34,075 bases of DNA from contig CAYVMD010000022.1 of assembly GCA_964452465.1 (NCBI GenBank), forward strand, positions 1 through 34,075, in the 5' to 3' direction. Position numbers and translations under genes: made by a program. Source of the stretch: CAYVMD01 sp964452465. Lineage in GTDB: Bacteria; Armatimonadota; JACIXR01. A model generated the notes under the pieces. It made no database searches. It was not told the origin of the DNA and saw only the letters and a list, made by a program, of their open reading frames with translations. The number at the start of each line of letters is the position of its first letter. Within the stretch, counting starts at the first letter, position 1. Positions 1-6,830 of this stretch are shown one piece after another.

Positions 1-257
1 AAAAAGGTTCTCTGCTCGTTATTGTAACCTCTCTTCCTGAGGAATCCCTGCTTTCCAATAACTACAAAGAAAGAGGGATCCTCCCCGCGGTGATACTGGT
101 GGATGGCTCTTCCTTTGGGGTTCCCAAATGGGAGGGGCGCGTTTGGTCGTTTTGGGAGAAAGGGAGGGAATTTTTCCCCATCTTGGTCGTTAGGAAAGGG
201 GAGGATCTAAAAGAGAGGTTGGAGGTATTTTGGGAGCCTTTGCCTCATATTTATTAG
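1..257 (+). CDS. C-terminal end of a DUF58-like protein (5' truncated)
   Basis: An open frame enters from the left edge (codons from base 3) and ends at the TAG at 255-257. About 84 residues are visible, with two beta-alpha units of a Rossmann/vWA-like fold (SLLVIVTSLPEE, then ILPAVILVDGSSFG, then FFPILVVRKGEDL). Proteins of the DUF58 family end this way and are very commonly encoded directly upstream of TgpA-like transglutaminases, which is the arrangement here. The stop lies 28 bases inside the next gene, so translation is probably coupled. The DUF58 assignment rests on context plus a weak fold impression; the open frame itself is secure. Confidence 0.55.
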   Translation, partial: KGSLLVIVTSLPEESLLSNNYKERGILPAVILVDGSSFGVPKWEGRVWSFWEKGREFFPILVVRKGEDLKERLEVFWEPLPHIY

Positions 258-2347
258 CGCTTTTAGTTACCTTTACAGGGGTCTTTGCCTACTACTCGGT
301 GGTGGAAGATAACATCATCCGCTTCTCCTCCCTTGCCTTTATATTGGTTGGACATATTTTCAGTTATCTATTTAGAGAATCCAAGAATAGAAAATTTTAT
401 TCCAACTTAATTCTTATCTGCCTCGTTTTCCTCTTGGTCATGGAAAAGATAAAAGGAAGTGGAGTGCTTCTTTCTCCCATTGAAGCACGCGGGGAAATAG
501 GGCTCATTGTAGGGGCTTATCTTCTTTGGTTAGTGGTTATGAGGAGCTTTACCCTTTTTAACACCAATTATTTAGCATTTTCCATAATTCCTTCTATGGG
601 CTTTTTAGGTTTGATCTGTTCCTATAATGTGAATCCCGAGATGTTTCTTTATATCCTTTTATTCTTTTTGTCCTCGGTGCTTCTCCTCTGCTTCCACTCT
701 TATGAAGTCGAAGGAGGCAGTTGCCCTCCCCTTGGTCGTGCAACCTTCTCGTCCGCCTTCGGCGCACGAGGGAGACCAGGGAAGAGAACCACCCTCGCGC
801 TCTTAATCCTGGGCTTTTATATCTTCTTCTCTGCTCTGCCCTTCTCTTTCTTTTTCCTGGTTCCTCTCCGCACCGCTACCTTCCTTGTCCCTACTCCTCC
901 TATGCTCTTTCCCTTGAGGAGTAGATTTTACGGAGAACTTCCCTTCTTTTCCAATTATTGGATAGGCAACATCGTGCAATTAGGGGGACCAATGCCTATA
1001 GGGGAGGAAGTTGTTGTAGAGGTGAAAACGGATACCCCGCTTCCCCTGCGGGCAACTACCTATGACTATTTCACCGGCATGTATTGGACAAAGACTCACC
1101 CCGATCCTAAGCAAGTAAATCTCCAAGGCAATAGATACCAAAAGCGCCCCATAGATCCTTCCTCTCCCATTATAAGACAGGAAATAACATTAAAGCAGGT
1201 ATTTTTTGCTCCCTTAACCCTGCCCAATCCTTATCGCCTTCCTTATTTTCCTTTCATGCTTCCCTTTCTTCGTCCCGTCTACTTGCTTGCCCCCCTCGAG
1301 TTCTGCGAGGTTATAATAAGAAGCAATCCATCTCCCCTTGGGTTGCTGGAGGACAGGGATTCCTCCCTTCTACTTATACCAAGGGGAACCTGGCCTTCCT
1401 ACGAAGTTATTGCTCAGCCCAATACACATTGGGAGGAAGAAGATTTATCCATCTACCTTCAAACCGTTTATTCTCCCCGGATTTCCGCCCTAAGTAAAAA
1501 GATAGCCGAGCCCTACCACAGCGAGGAGGAGAAGGCGTGGGCTATACAAGATTTCCTTCAAAGGAACTATTTTTATAAACTTAGAGGAAACTATCCTTCG
1601 GGAGCCAATGCTGTGGAGTGGTTTCTCTTCAAAAGCAAAAAGGGGGATTGTAACTTCTTTGCCTCTGCAATGTGTATAATGCTGAGGGAGATAGGCATTC
1701 CCGCTCGTGTCGTTGTAGGATATGTCCCCAGCGAATACGATGAGGAGAAGGGCGCATGGATAGCAAGGCAGAAGGATGGGCATATGTGGGTGGAAGCTTA
1801 TATAAAGGGAAAGGGATGGTGCACCTTTGATCCTACTCCCGCGGGTGAACACGTTCCTTTGTTGACTGCTCTTCTTGAGCGCCTTCAATATTTCATTGGA
1901 CTCCGCAAGAGGACTTTACTCCCTCTCTCCCTCTTTTTCATTTCTATTATAGTGTTACTGCTCCTCGTGGTTATGGATGCTCAAATTAGCCTTAGGAAGA
2001 GAAGGACCTCTCCAGAGGAGACGCTAATTAATTTATATCTCCTCCTTTGCAAGAAATTAGCAAGAGGGAAGGATGCCCCATCTCGTCCGCCGAAGGCGGA
2101 CGAGATGGACACACGACCGAAAGGAGCGTGTCCGATTCGAAGGGAAAGCGATACCTTAAGGGAATGGTTTTTCTCCGCCTATCCTTTCCTGCCGCCCTCC
2201 TGTAGAGAGAAATTAGGGCGCATAACGGATATATGTGAGAAAGTATGTTACTACAAGGATGTACCAAGTGGGGATTTAAACTGGGCGATTGAAACTTTGA
2301 GGAGGATCTTAAGGGAAAAAGAATGGAAGAAAACCTCTATCTATTAG
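230..2347 (+). CDS. TgpA-like transglutaminase-domain membrane protein (DUF3488/DUF4129 type)
   Basis: A 705-residue protein. The first ~215 residues hold several hydrophobic membrane segments, followed by an exported loop with a transglutaminase-like core carrying a plausible Cys-His-Asp triad: C474 in KKGDCNFFASAM, H518 in DGHMWVEAY and D534 in CTFDPTP. A further membrane span lies near residues 560-585, and a cytoplasmic DUF4129-like tail follows. This is the TgpA layout; family members are inner-membrane proteins with a periplasmic transglutaminase-like domain of poorly known substrate. The start is TTG at 230, with GGAGG at 221-225, overlapping the upstream gene. The holA start overlaps its 3' end. 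Oddly, two copies of a structured repeat are read through in frame, in opposite orientations: one at residues ~166-184 in a loop after a membrane span, the other at ~617-636 in the tail. Both sit where an insertion would be tolerated. Confidence 0.85.
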   Translation: MGAFASYLLALLVTFTGVFAYYSVVEDNIIRFSSLAFILVGHIFSYLFRESKNRKFYSNLILICLVFLLVMEKIKGSGVLLSPIEARGEIGLIVGAYLLWLVVMRSFTLFNTNYLAFSIIPSMGFLGLICSYNVNPEMFLYILLFFLSSVLLLCFHSYEVEGGSCPPLGRATFSSAFGARGRPGKRTTLALLILGFYIFFSALPFSFFFLVPLRTATFLVPTPPMLFPLRSRFYGELPFFSNYWIGNIVQLGGPMPIGEEVVVEVKTDTPLPLRATTYDYFTGMYWTKTHPDPKQVNLQGNRYQKRPIDPSSPIIRQEITLKQVFFAPLTLPNPYRLPYFPFMLPFLRPVYLLAPLEFCEVIIRSNPSPLGLLEDRDSSLLLIPRGTWPSYEVIAQPNTHWEEEDLSIYLQTVYSPRISALSKKIAEPYHSEEEKAWAIQDFLQRNYFYKLRGNYPSGANAVEWFLFKSKKGDCNFFASAMCIMLREIGIPARVVVGYVPSEYDEEKGAWIARQKDGHMWVEAYIKGKGWCTFDPTPAGEHVPLLTALLERLQYFIGLRKRTLLPLSLFFISIIVLLLLVVMDAQISLRKRRTSPEETLINLYLLLCKKLARGKDAPSRPPKADEMDTRPKGACPIRRESDTLREWFFSAYPFLPPSCREKLGRITDICEKVCYYKDVPSGDLNWAIETLRRILREKEWKKTSIY
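727..781 (+). repeat. Interspersed palindromic repeat, copy A (inside tgpA-like gene)
   Basis: Core hairpin: left arm CTCGTCCGCC at 748-757, loop TTC, right arm GGCGCACGAG at 761-770 (one mismatch). An outer pairing CCTTGGTC/GACCAGGG encloses it. The sequence is alignable with copies B, C and D (minus strand for those). The + strand frame encodes PLGRATFSSAFGARG, nearly the same peptide as the tail of LpxB (copy D). Confidence 0.75.
2079..2138 (-). repeat. Interspersed palindromic repeat, copy B (antisense inside tgpA-like gene)
   Basis: Two adjacent hairpins. The first is a perfect 13-bp stem, CATCTCGTCCGCC (2079-2091), with loop GAA and a matching arm at 2095-2107. The second is GGACACAC (2107-2114) against GCGTGTCC (2126-2133), with one mismatch. 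Read on the minus strand it aligns with copy A and would encode FGRVSISSAFGGRDG; the host gene reads it from the other strand as APSRPPKADEMDTRPKGACP. It is the longer version of the family, shared with copy C. Confidence 0.8.
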
Positions 2348-3345
2348 TGGGAGACGAATTCCTCCAGGAGGAATTCATAGAAAATTTAAAAAGGAAATAC
2401 ATCCCGCCAGAGGCGGAAAATTTAGATGTCGATATATTAAGGGGGGATGAGACCTCCGCTTCCCTTATAATGCGAAAGGCGAACATTGCTCCTATGCTTT
2501 CCTCCCGAAGGTTGGTAATAGTGAAAGGTGTGGATCGTTTAACTTCCCAAGAGCAGAGCAAATTGGGGAACATGCTTTCTTCCCTTCCTGATTTTGCCTT
2601 ACTCATTCTCACCGTTGAAAAAGAGACCTCTTTAAGGCGTGAGTTATTGGAGGCGATAAAAAGGATAGAAAAGGAAGGGAGAAAAGAGGTCATCAGAAGA
2701 TTCTATTTTTCCGTTTTGGAGAGAGAGAAGTGGATAATAGAGGAGATGAGGAAGAAGGGCAAGAAAATAACGGGTAGGGCATCCAATATTCTCGCTAATC
2801 ACTTTTCGGATATCCAACAATTAAAGATAGAACTCGAGAAGCTATCTAGTTTTGTAGAAGGGGAAGTCATAACAGAGGAAGATGTAATGATGGTTAGTTC
2901 CTTGCCCTGGGAGGAGACAGTCTTTAAGTTCGCAGAAGCTTTATTTCAAAAAAGGAGGGTGCAAGCCCTTAAAAGATTATATAGGCTATTAGAAATAGAG
3001 GATTTTACTTTCCCCCAAAGATTAATAGGACTCTTAAGCCATCAAGTAAGGTTATTGATGCAACTTAAATTCCTTCAAGAGAAGGGGCTTCCCTACCGTA
3101 AAGGCATGAAGATCCCTCCGGAAATCGAGGAAATGCTCCCCGCGGGCGAGGATAACATTTTAGTTTATACTGCTAAATATCCTTGGGTGATGAATAGATT
3201 GGGAAGATTCGTTAACCTTTTCTCCTTCCAAGGATTAGCGGGGATACTCCGCCTTCTTTTCGAAACCGACCTCCAAATTAAAGAAGGTGCTCCCCTGCGA
3301 GAAAAACTGGAATTGTTAGTGATAAGGATATGTGAGATTCCTTAG
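2323..3345 (+). CDS. holA: DNA polymerase III delta subunit
   Basis: A 340-residue protein beginning with the typical N-terminal stretch LYLLVGDEFLQEEFIENLKR. It continues with the SARRLVIVKGVDRL-like region seen in HolA, and has the family's usual length (about 330-345). HolA is the clamp-loader subunit that opens the beta sliding clamp within the gamma/tau complex. The N-terminal domain is a degenerate AAA+ fold without a functional P-loop, and none is seen here. The ATG at 2323 lies inside the end of the TgpA-like gene, 25 bases before its stop. The 3' end overlaps the end of convergent rpsT by 4 bases, leaving no room for a terminator between them. A holA-rpsT neighbourhood occurs in many bacteria, which supports both calls. 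Confidence 0.9.
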   Translation: MEENLYLLVGDEFLQEEFIENLKRKYIPPEAENLDVDILRGDETSASLIMRKANIAPMLSSRRLVIVKGVDRLTSQEQSKLGNMLSSLPDFALLILTVEKETSLRRELLEAIKRIEKEGRKEVIRRFYFSVLEREKWIIEEMRKKGKKITGRASNILANHFSDIQQLKIELEKLSSFVEGEVITEEDVMMVSSLPWEETVFKFAEALFQKRRVQALKRLYRLLEIEDFTFPQRLIGLLSHQVRLLMQLKFLQEKGLPYRKGMKIPPEIEEMLPAGEDNILVYTAKYPWVMNRLGRFVNLFSFQGLAGILRLLFETDLQIKEGAPLREKLELLVIRICEIP

Positions 3346-3614
3346 GAAGCCTTGAGTAAGGCATTTAATTTTTGCATAAGTTTGCTCTTACGCCGAGCGG
3401 CGGTATTAGGGTGTAAAACTCCTTTGCTCACCGCTTTGTCCAAATAACGGCAAGCGATCCTTACATTTTCCCTTGCTTCGTCTGGGTTACCTTTTTCGAT
3501 GGATTCCAATGCCTTTTTTACAAAAGTTCTCACGGTAGATCTTACTGCTCGATTTCTTATTCTTCTTTTCTCAGCACGACGCAGGGCTTTTAAAGCGGAT
3601 TTAGTCCTTGGCAA
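3342..3614 (-). CDS. rpsT: Small ribosomal subunit protein S20
   Basis: A 90-residue, very basic protein (PRTKSALKALRRAEKRRIRNRAVRS...) of the normal S20 length, an all-helical protein that binds 16S rRNA early in 30S assembly. The start is TTG at 3614, placed 9 bases after a strong AAGGAGG. An ATG inside that spacer opens a frame that stops after six codons, so it is not the start. E. coli rpsT also starts with UUG and is regulated translationally by S20, so the weak start may be functional. It has its own promoter upstream, separate from the lpx operon on the same strand. Confidence 0.97.
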   Translation of the reverse strand: MPRTKSALKALRRAEKRRIRNRAVRSTVRTFVKKALESIEKGNPDEARENVRIACRYLDKAVSKGVLHPNTAARRKSKLMQKLNALLKAS

Positions 3615-3659
3615 AGTGCATCTCCTCCTTCCAAAAATATAGTAATCAGCAAATTATAC

Positions 3660-3668
3660 ATTATAGCA
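3660..3668 (-). promoter_or_regulatory. Extended -10 promoter of rpsT
   Basis: On the minus strand the sequence reads TGCTATAAT, an extended -10 (TGn) with a consensus hexamer at 3660-3665, and no good -35. It would start transcription near 3653, leaving about 38 bases of leader carrying the AAGGAGG of rpsT. Confidence 0.65.
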
Positions 3669-3693
3669 AATGAATGCTTTTCGTCCACTTCGC

Positions 3694-3754
3694 CGAACTC
3701 GTTTGCCGAAGGCAAATGAGAAGGACACGCGACCGAAGGGAGCGTGTCCGATTC
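3694..3754 (-). repeat. Interspersed palindromic repeat, copy C (between methyltransferase and rpsT)
   Basis: On the + strand: stem CTCGTTTGCC (3698-3707), loop GAA, GGCAAATGAG (3711-3720, one G-T pair). A second, perfect stem follows: GGACACGC (3723-3730) and GCGTGTCC (3742-3749) around GACCGAAGGGA. Relative to copy B, two stem base pairs are changed on both sides (C-G to T-A). The repeat starts on the minus strand at the stop codon of the methyltransferase, in its reading frame. No T-run follows, so it is not an ordinary terminator. Confidence 0.8.
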
Positions 3755-4301
3755 AAATGTAAGTTAAAACGATATGTTTTATATAAAACGCGATCACTAA
3801 CCCTAAGGAAAAAAACAAGCTGTTTATCTCCCTATTTGCCTTTACTCTATCCCAATGAAATTTTTCCGCTCCTCCACGCCAGCGCTTGCCCAGGGGGAGG
3901 AATACCGGCACTGATTCCTTATATCTCTTATATTCCTCCCCAAATCGGGAGGAAAGAAAAGACTCTTCCAAAGCCATGGTAGGGATATAAAAGAGGGCGA
4001 ATACCAAAAAGAAGAGAGGAAGAGTTATATGAAGGCGTCCTGCCAAAAAGCAAATTCCCAGGCCCATGAAGAAATTCCCCAAGTAAAGAGGGTGACGAGT
4101 ATAGGCGTAGGGACCACTTGTGGCGAGCTTCTCACCCTTCTCTATGTAGCCGGAAGCCCAGATACGCAATCCTTCTCCTCCCAAAACCAAAAGAGCACCC
4201 ATTATCAGTCCCCAGGAAGTGGGTTTAGCTATAAAGAGATAGAGCAAAGGCAGAAACCAATGAACAGCAGTTCTATATTTTGCCAATCCCTTCCAAATCA
4301 T
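3753..4301 (-). CDS. Isoprenylcysteine carboxyl methyltransferase-like (ICMT/PEMT family) membrane protein
   Basis: A 182-residue protein with several membrane segments and the family signature TSGPYAYTRHPLYLGNFFMGLG, followed by LEESFLSSRFGEEYKRYKESVPVFLP. Members of this integral-membrane SAM-dependent methyltransferase family act on isoprenylcysteine or phospholipid head groups in known cases; the bacterial substrates are mostly unknown. I place the start at the ATG at 4301 (MIWKGLAKYR). It follows the lpxB stop by two bases, and the open frame further upstream only re-reads lpxB in another frame. It is the last gene of the lpx operon, so a substrate in the envelope or a lipid is plausible (inference). 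Its stop codon coincides with the edge of repeat copy C. Confidence 0.8.
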   Translation of the reverse strand: MIWKGLAKYRTAVHWFLPLLYLFIAKPTSWGLIMGALLVLGGEGLRIWASGYIEKGEKLATSGPYAYTRHPLYLGNFFMGLGICFLAGRLHITLPLFFLVFALFYIPTMALEESFLSSRFGEEYKRYKESVPVFLPLGKRWRGGAEKFHWDRVKANREINSLFFSLGLVIAFYIKHIVLTYI

Positions 4302-4303
4302 CC

Positions 4304-5551
4304 TCAACCTTGTCCTCCCAAGGAGGAAGAGAAGGTCGCCCGACCGAGGTGACTGACTTCTGCTTCTAACATCCTTTTGATCAAAATAGCCGTTTGGCGG
4401 AACATCCCTCTTTCTCCCAGGCAAGATTTTATCTCCTTCATTGCCTCTAATTGCTTATTTCTTTCCCCTTCTTGCAGGAGGGAGAGCACCGTCCTTGAGA
4501 TCCCCTCGGGTGAGGCATTGTTGCCCAGCAATTCCGGGAAAGCCTTCCTTTCCAATATGAGGTTGGGCAAAGATACATAAGGGGGAAGGTGTTTCCTTCT
4601 TAGATGATATTCCCAAATGGTCAATTTTGATCCTTTGTACACTACCACCAAGGGAGTGCCGAGGATCACCGCTTCCAGAGATGCAGTGCCGGAAGTTACG
4701 ACCACGACATATGAGGCACTTATAACTTCCCAAGGTTTCCCTTCCCTCAAGTGAACAATCTCTTCTCCCTTTCTGAGCGTGTTATCCTCCTTGCGCCAGC
4801 CTGGAGGTAAAAAGGAGGGAGAGAAGATTCCCGGTATCGAAGGAGGAGCGATGACGAATTGGGATTTAGGTTCCTTTCTTTTGATAAGAGGGGTACACTC
4901 AAGGAGGGAGGGTAGGATATTCCTAATTTCTTGTCTTCTACTTCCGGGTAGGAAACCTACTACGATGCCTTCAGGTAGAGCGAGGGAAAGGCGAGCGGAT
5001 TTCTTATCCTTGGCCTGTAATATGTCCAATAGAGGATGCCCAAAGAAGTTGGCTTTAATCCCTTCTTTTTCCAGGGCTTCCTTATACCAAGGAAAAAGAC
5101 ACACAACCTCGTCAACGAAATCCTTTAGCATTCTTACCTCTTTTCTTTTGATTTTTCTTCTCCAACTGCCGGGGGGTATGAAATACAATATTTTTATCCC
5201 CTTTTTCTTTGCCCATTTCCCCAACTTAACATTAAATGCGCCGAAATCTATCAGTATGAGAAGCTCGGGCGGGGCAAGCGTTAACTCCCTTTTTATTTTC
5301 TTGAAGGCTAAAAGGAAAGCCGGAACCACCTTGAGGGATTCCACCAGCCCTATAGCGCCAAGATGGGTGGAATGAAAGATCAACTCTACCCCTGCCTTCA
5401 TCATGTATCGCCCCCCCATGCCCTTTAAGGACACTTTCGGAAATTCTTCTCGTAGAGATTTTGCTAAATAAGAGCCGTATAAATCACCCGATGTCTCCCC
5501 TGCTGATAAGAAGATGGTAGTTGGTGATTCATCTCGGCCTTTTTCTCGCAT
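4304..5551 (-). CDS. lpxB: Lipid-A-disaccharide synthase
   Basis: A 415-residue GT-B glycosyltransferase (GT19). It carries SAGETSGD at residues 15-22, FFGHPLLD, LPGSRRQEI and the donor-site stretch VVVTSGTASLEAVILGTPLVVVYKGS. LpxB joins UDP-2,3-diacylglucosamine and lipid X to form the lipid A disaccharide at the inner membrane. It is longer than E. coli LpxB (382). The last ~14 residues (LGRATFSSSLGGQG) are encoded by an interspersed repeat, so the natural tail probably ended near RMLEAEVS. The ATG at 5551 overlaps the end of lpxA by 23 bases. No lpxH or lpxI gene is visible between lpxA and lpxB in this window. Confidence 0.95.
   Translation of the reverse strand: MREKGRDESPTTIFLSAGETSGDLYGSYLAKSLREEFPKVSLKGMGGRYMMKAGVELIFHSTHLGAIGLVESLKVVPAFLLAFKKIKRELTLAPPELLILIDFGAFNVKLGKWAKKKGIKILYFIPPGSWRRKIKRKEVRMLKDFVDEVVCLFPWYKEALEKEGIKANFFGHPLLDILQAKDKKSARLSLALPEGIVVGFLPGSRRQEIRNILPSLLECTPLIKRKEPKSQFVIAPPSIPGIFSPSFLPPGWRKEDNTLRKGEEIVHLREGKPWEVISASYVVVVTSGTASLEAVILGTPLVVVYKGSKLTIWEYHLRRKHLPPYVSLPNLILERKAFPELLGNNASPEGISRTVLSLLQEGERNKQLEAMKEIKSCLGERGMFRQTAILIKRMLEAEVSHLGRATFSSSLGGQG
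4306..4346 (-). repeat. Interspersed palindromic repeat, copy D (3' end of lpxB)
   Basis: On the + strand: CTTGTCCTCC (4309-4318), loop CAA, GGAGGAAGAG (4322-4331), an imperfect stem. GGTCGCCCGACC follows, itself self-complementary. On the minus strand it aligns with copy A and encodes LGRATFSSSLGG in the lpxB frame. Like copy A, it lacks the GGACACGC/GCGTGTCC hairpin of copies B and C. Confidence 0.7.
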
Positions 5552-6344
5552 GGGGGTCTAATTGTCTTCCTGCATAACTCCATCTTACTTCTTTCATAAA
5601 TTCCAAGAGGTACTCTACCTCGGGGCTGCGTTCTATTTCCTCTTCTATCGCTTCTATAGCCTGAGCGAGGTTAAGCCTGGAGCGGAATAGCAGTTTATAG
5701 GCTTTCTTCAGCTGGCTTCTAATGGAAGGAGGGATGCCTGCCCTTCGTAGCCCTACGACATTTATACCTACCACCTCTGCAGGACGTCCATCAACTATCA
5801 TGAAGGGTGGGACATCTTTAACAACCTTGGAGTATCCCCCTACCATTGCTAATTTCCCTATTCGAACGAATTGATGTACTCCCACGATTCCTCCAAAAGT
5901 CACCCTATCCTCTACGACCACATGCCCGCTTATACCCACCATATTAGCCATCGTTACATAATTTCCTATCTTGCAATTATGCCCGATGTGGCAATAGGCC
6001 ATAAGAAAACTGTTAGAGCCTATTTCCGTTACCCCATCCCCTATAGCCCTATGGATAGTCACGAATTCCCTTATTATGGTGTTGTCGCCTATAACTACAA
6101 ATGTTTTCTCTCCTTTATATTTAATATCTTGAGGGGGGGCTCCTATGACCGCGCCCGGATATATCTCGCAATTCTTCCCTATCACCACATTCTCCAATAT
6201 CATAGCATGGGTATGAACTCTTGTACCGGAGGCAATTTTAACTGAGGGGCCTATGTAAGCGTAAGCATCTACTACCACACCGGGCTCTAATTCCGCAGTG
6301 GGGTGAACTACAGCATTGGTATGGACTATCGTCTCTAAGCTCAT
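5529..6344 (-). CDS. lpxA: UDP-N-acetylglucosamine O-acyltransferase
   Basis: A 271-residue left-handed beta-helix (hexapeptide repeat) acyltransferase, first step of lipid A synthesis, moving a 3-hydroxyacyl chain from ACP to UDP-GlcNAc in the cytosol. The catalytic-site stretch AYCHIGHNCKIGN gives H119 and H122 (E. coli H122/H125), with IGDNTIIREFVTIHR before it. GVHQFVRIGKLAMVGG matches the acyl-length ruler region: M167 and G170 correspond to E. coli M170 and G173, so a long (C14-like) hydroxyacyl donor is expected by homology. The C-terminal helical part resembles the family, with a short extra tail (GRQLDPHARKRPR). The ATG at 6344 follows a purine-rich AGGTGAAGGA. Confidence 0.96.
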   Translation of the reverse strand: MSLETIVHTNAVVHPTAELEPGVVVDAYAYIGPSVKIASGTRVHTHAMILENVVIGKNCEIYPGAVIGAPPQDIKYKGEKTFVVIGDNTIIREFVTIHRAIGDGVTEIGSNSFLMAYCHIGHNCKIGNYVTMANMVGISGHVVVEDRVTFGGIVGVHQFVRIGKLAMVGGYSKVVKDVPPFMIVDGRPAEVVGINVVGLRRAGIPPSIRSQLKKAYKLLFRSRLNLAQAIEAIEEEIERSPEVEYLLEFMKEVRWSYAGRQLDPHARKRPR

Positions 6345-6354
6345 ATTCCTTCAC

Positions 6355-6825
6355 CTACTTTTCTCTCACTGCTTTTTCTTCCACCGGGGATATAGATTCC
6401 CCTCGCTCCACGAGCATAAAGATGAATTCTCCTTCCGCCACTACTTGCCCATGCACCCTTGCTACAGCCTTGACCTTCCCTGCGTTCCCTTTCGTCTTAA
6501 GTAATTCTACTTCCGCTATTATGGTGTCTCCGGGCAGGACAGGCTTGCGGAAGCGCACCTTGTCCATACCCCCAAAATAGGCGAGTTTTCCCTCATTGCC
6601 CGTCATAGAGAGCAAAAGGACCCCGCCTACCTGCGCCATCATTTCCAATATCAATACCCCAGGCATGATGGGTTGACCAGGATAATGTCCTTGGAAAAAG
6701 TTCTCGTTGAAGGTAACGTTCTTCAACCCTACTGCCTTCTTGCCGGGTTCTATATCCAAGATGCGGTCAACCAATAAGAAGGGGTATCTATGAGGCAATA
6801 TGCGCATAATTCGCTCTATATCCAA
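6355..6825 (-). CDS. fabZ: 3-hydroxyacyl-ACP dehydratase
   Basis: A hot-dog-fold dehydratase with the usual start MDIERIMRILPHRYPFLLVD. The catalytic pair is H47 in FFQGHYPGQPIMPG and E61 in VLILEMMAQ. It removes water from 3-hydroxyacyl-ACP during fatty acid elongation and draws on the same hydroxyacyl-ACP pool as LpxA and LpxD, which explains its place in lpx operons. The longest frame begins with GTG at 6834, overlapping lpxC. That GTG is fused to the ribosome binding site AGGAG with no spacer, so I prefer the TTG at 6825, eight bases after AGGAGG. This yields 156 residues and leaves a five-base gap after lpxC. Confidence 0.95.
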   Translation of the reverse strand: MDIERIMRILPHRYPFLLVDRILDIEPGKKAVGLKNVTFNENFFQGHYPGQPIMPGVLILEMMAQVGGVLLLSMTGNEGKLAYFGGMDKVRFRKPVLPGDTIIAEVELLKTKGNAGKVKAVARVHGQVVAEGEFIFMLVERGESISPVEEKAVREK

Positions 6826-6830
6826 GGTGC

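Noticed and set aside
3674..3752. The double hairpin of repeat copy C as a rho-independent terminator for the lpx operon
   Set aside because: No T-run follows either stem on either strand, and the same structure occurs inside coding genes.
4302..4424. N-terminal extension of the ICMT-like protein by 41 residues
   Set aside because: It only re-reads the lpxB 3' end and repeat copy D in another frame; MIWKGLAKYR two bases after the lpxB stop is the natural start.
4779..5375. A long + strand open frame of 198 codons opposite lpxB
   Set aside because: It is the shadow of lpxB; composition and lack of any ribosome binding site give it no support.
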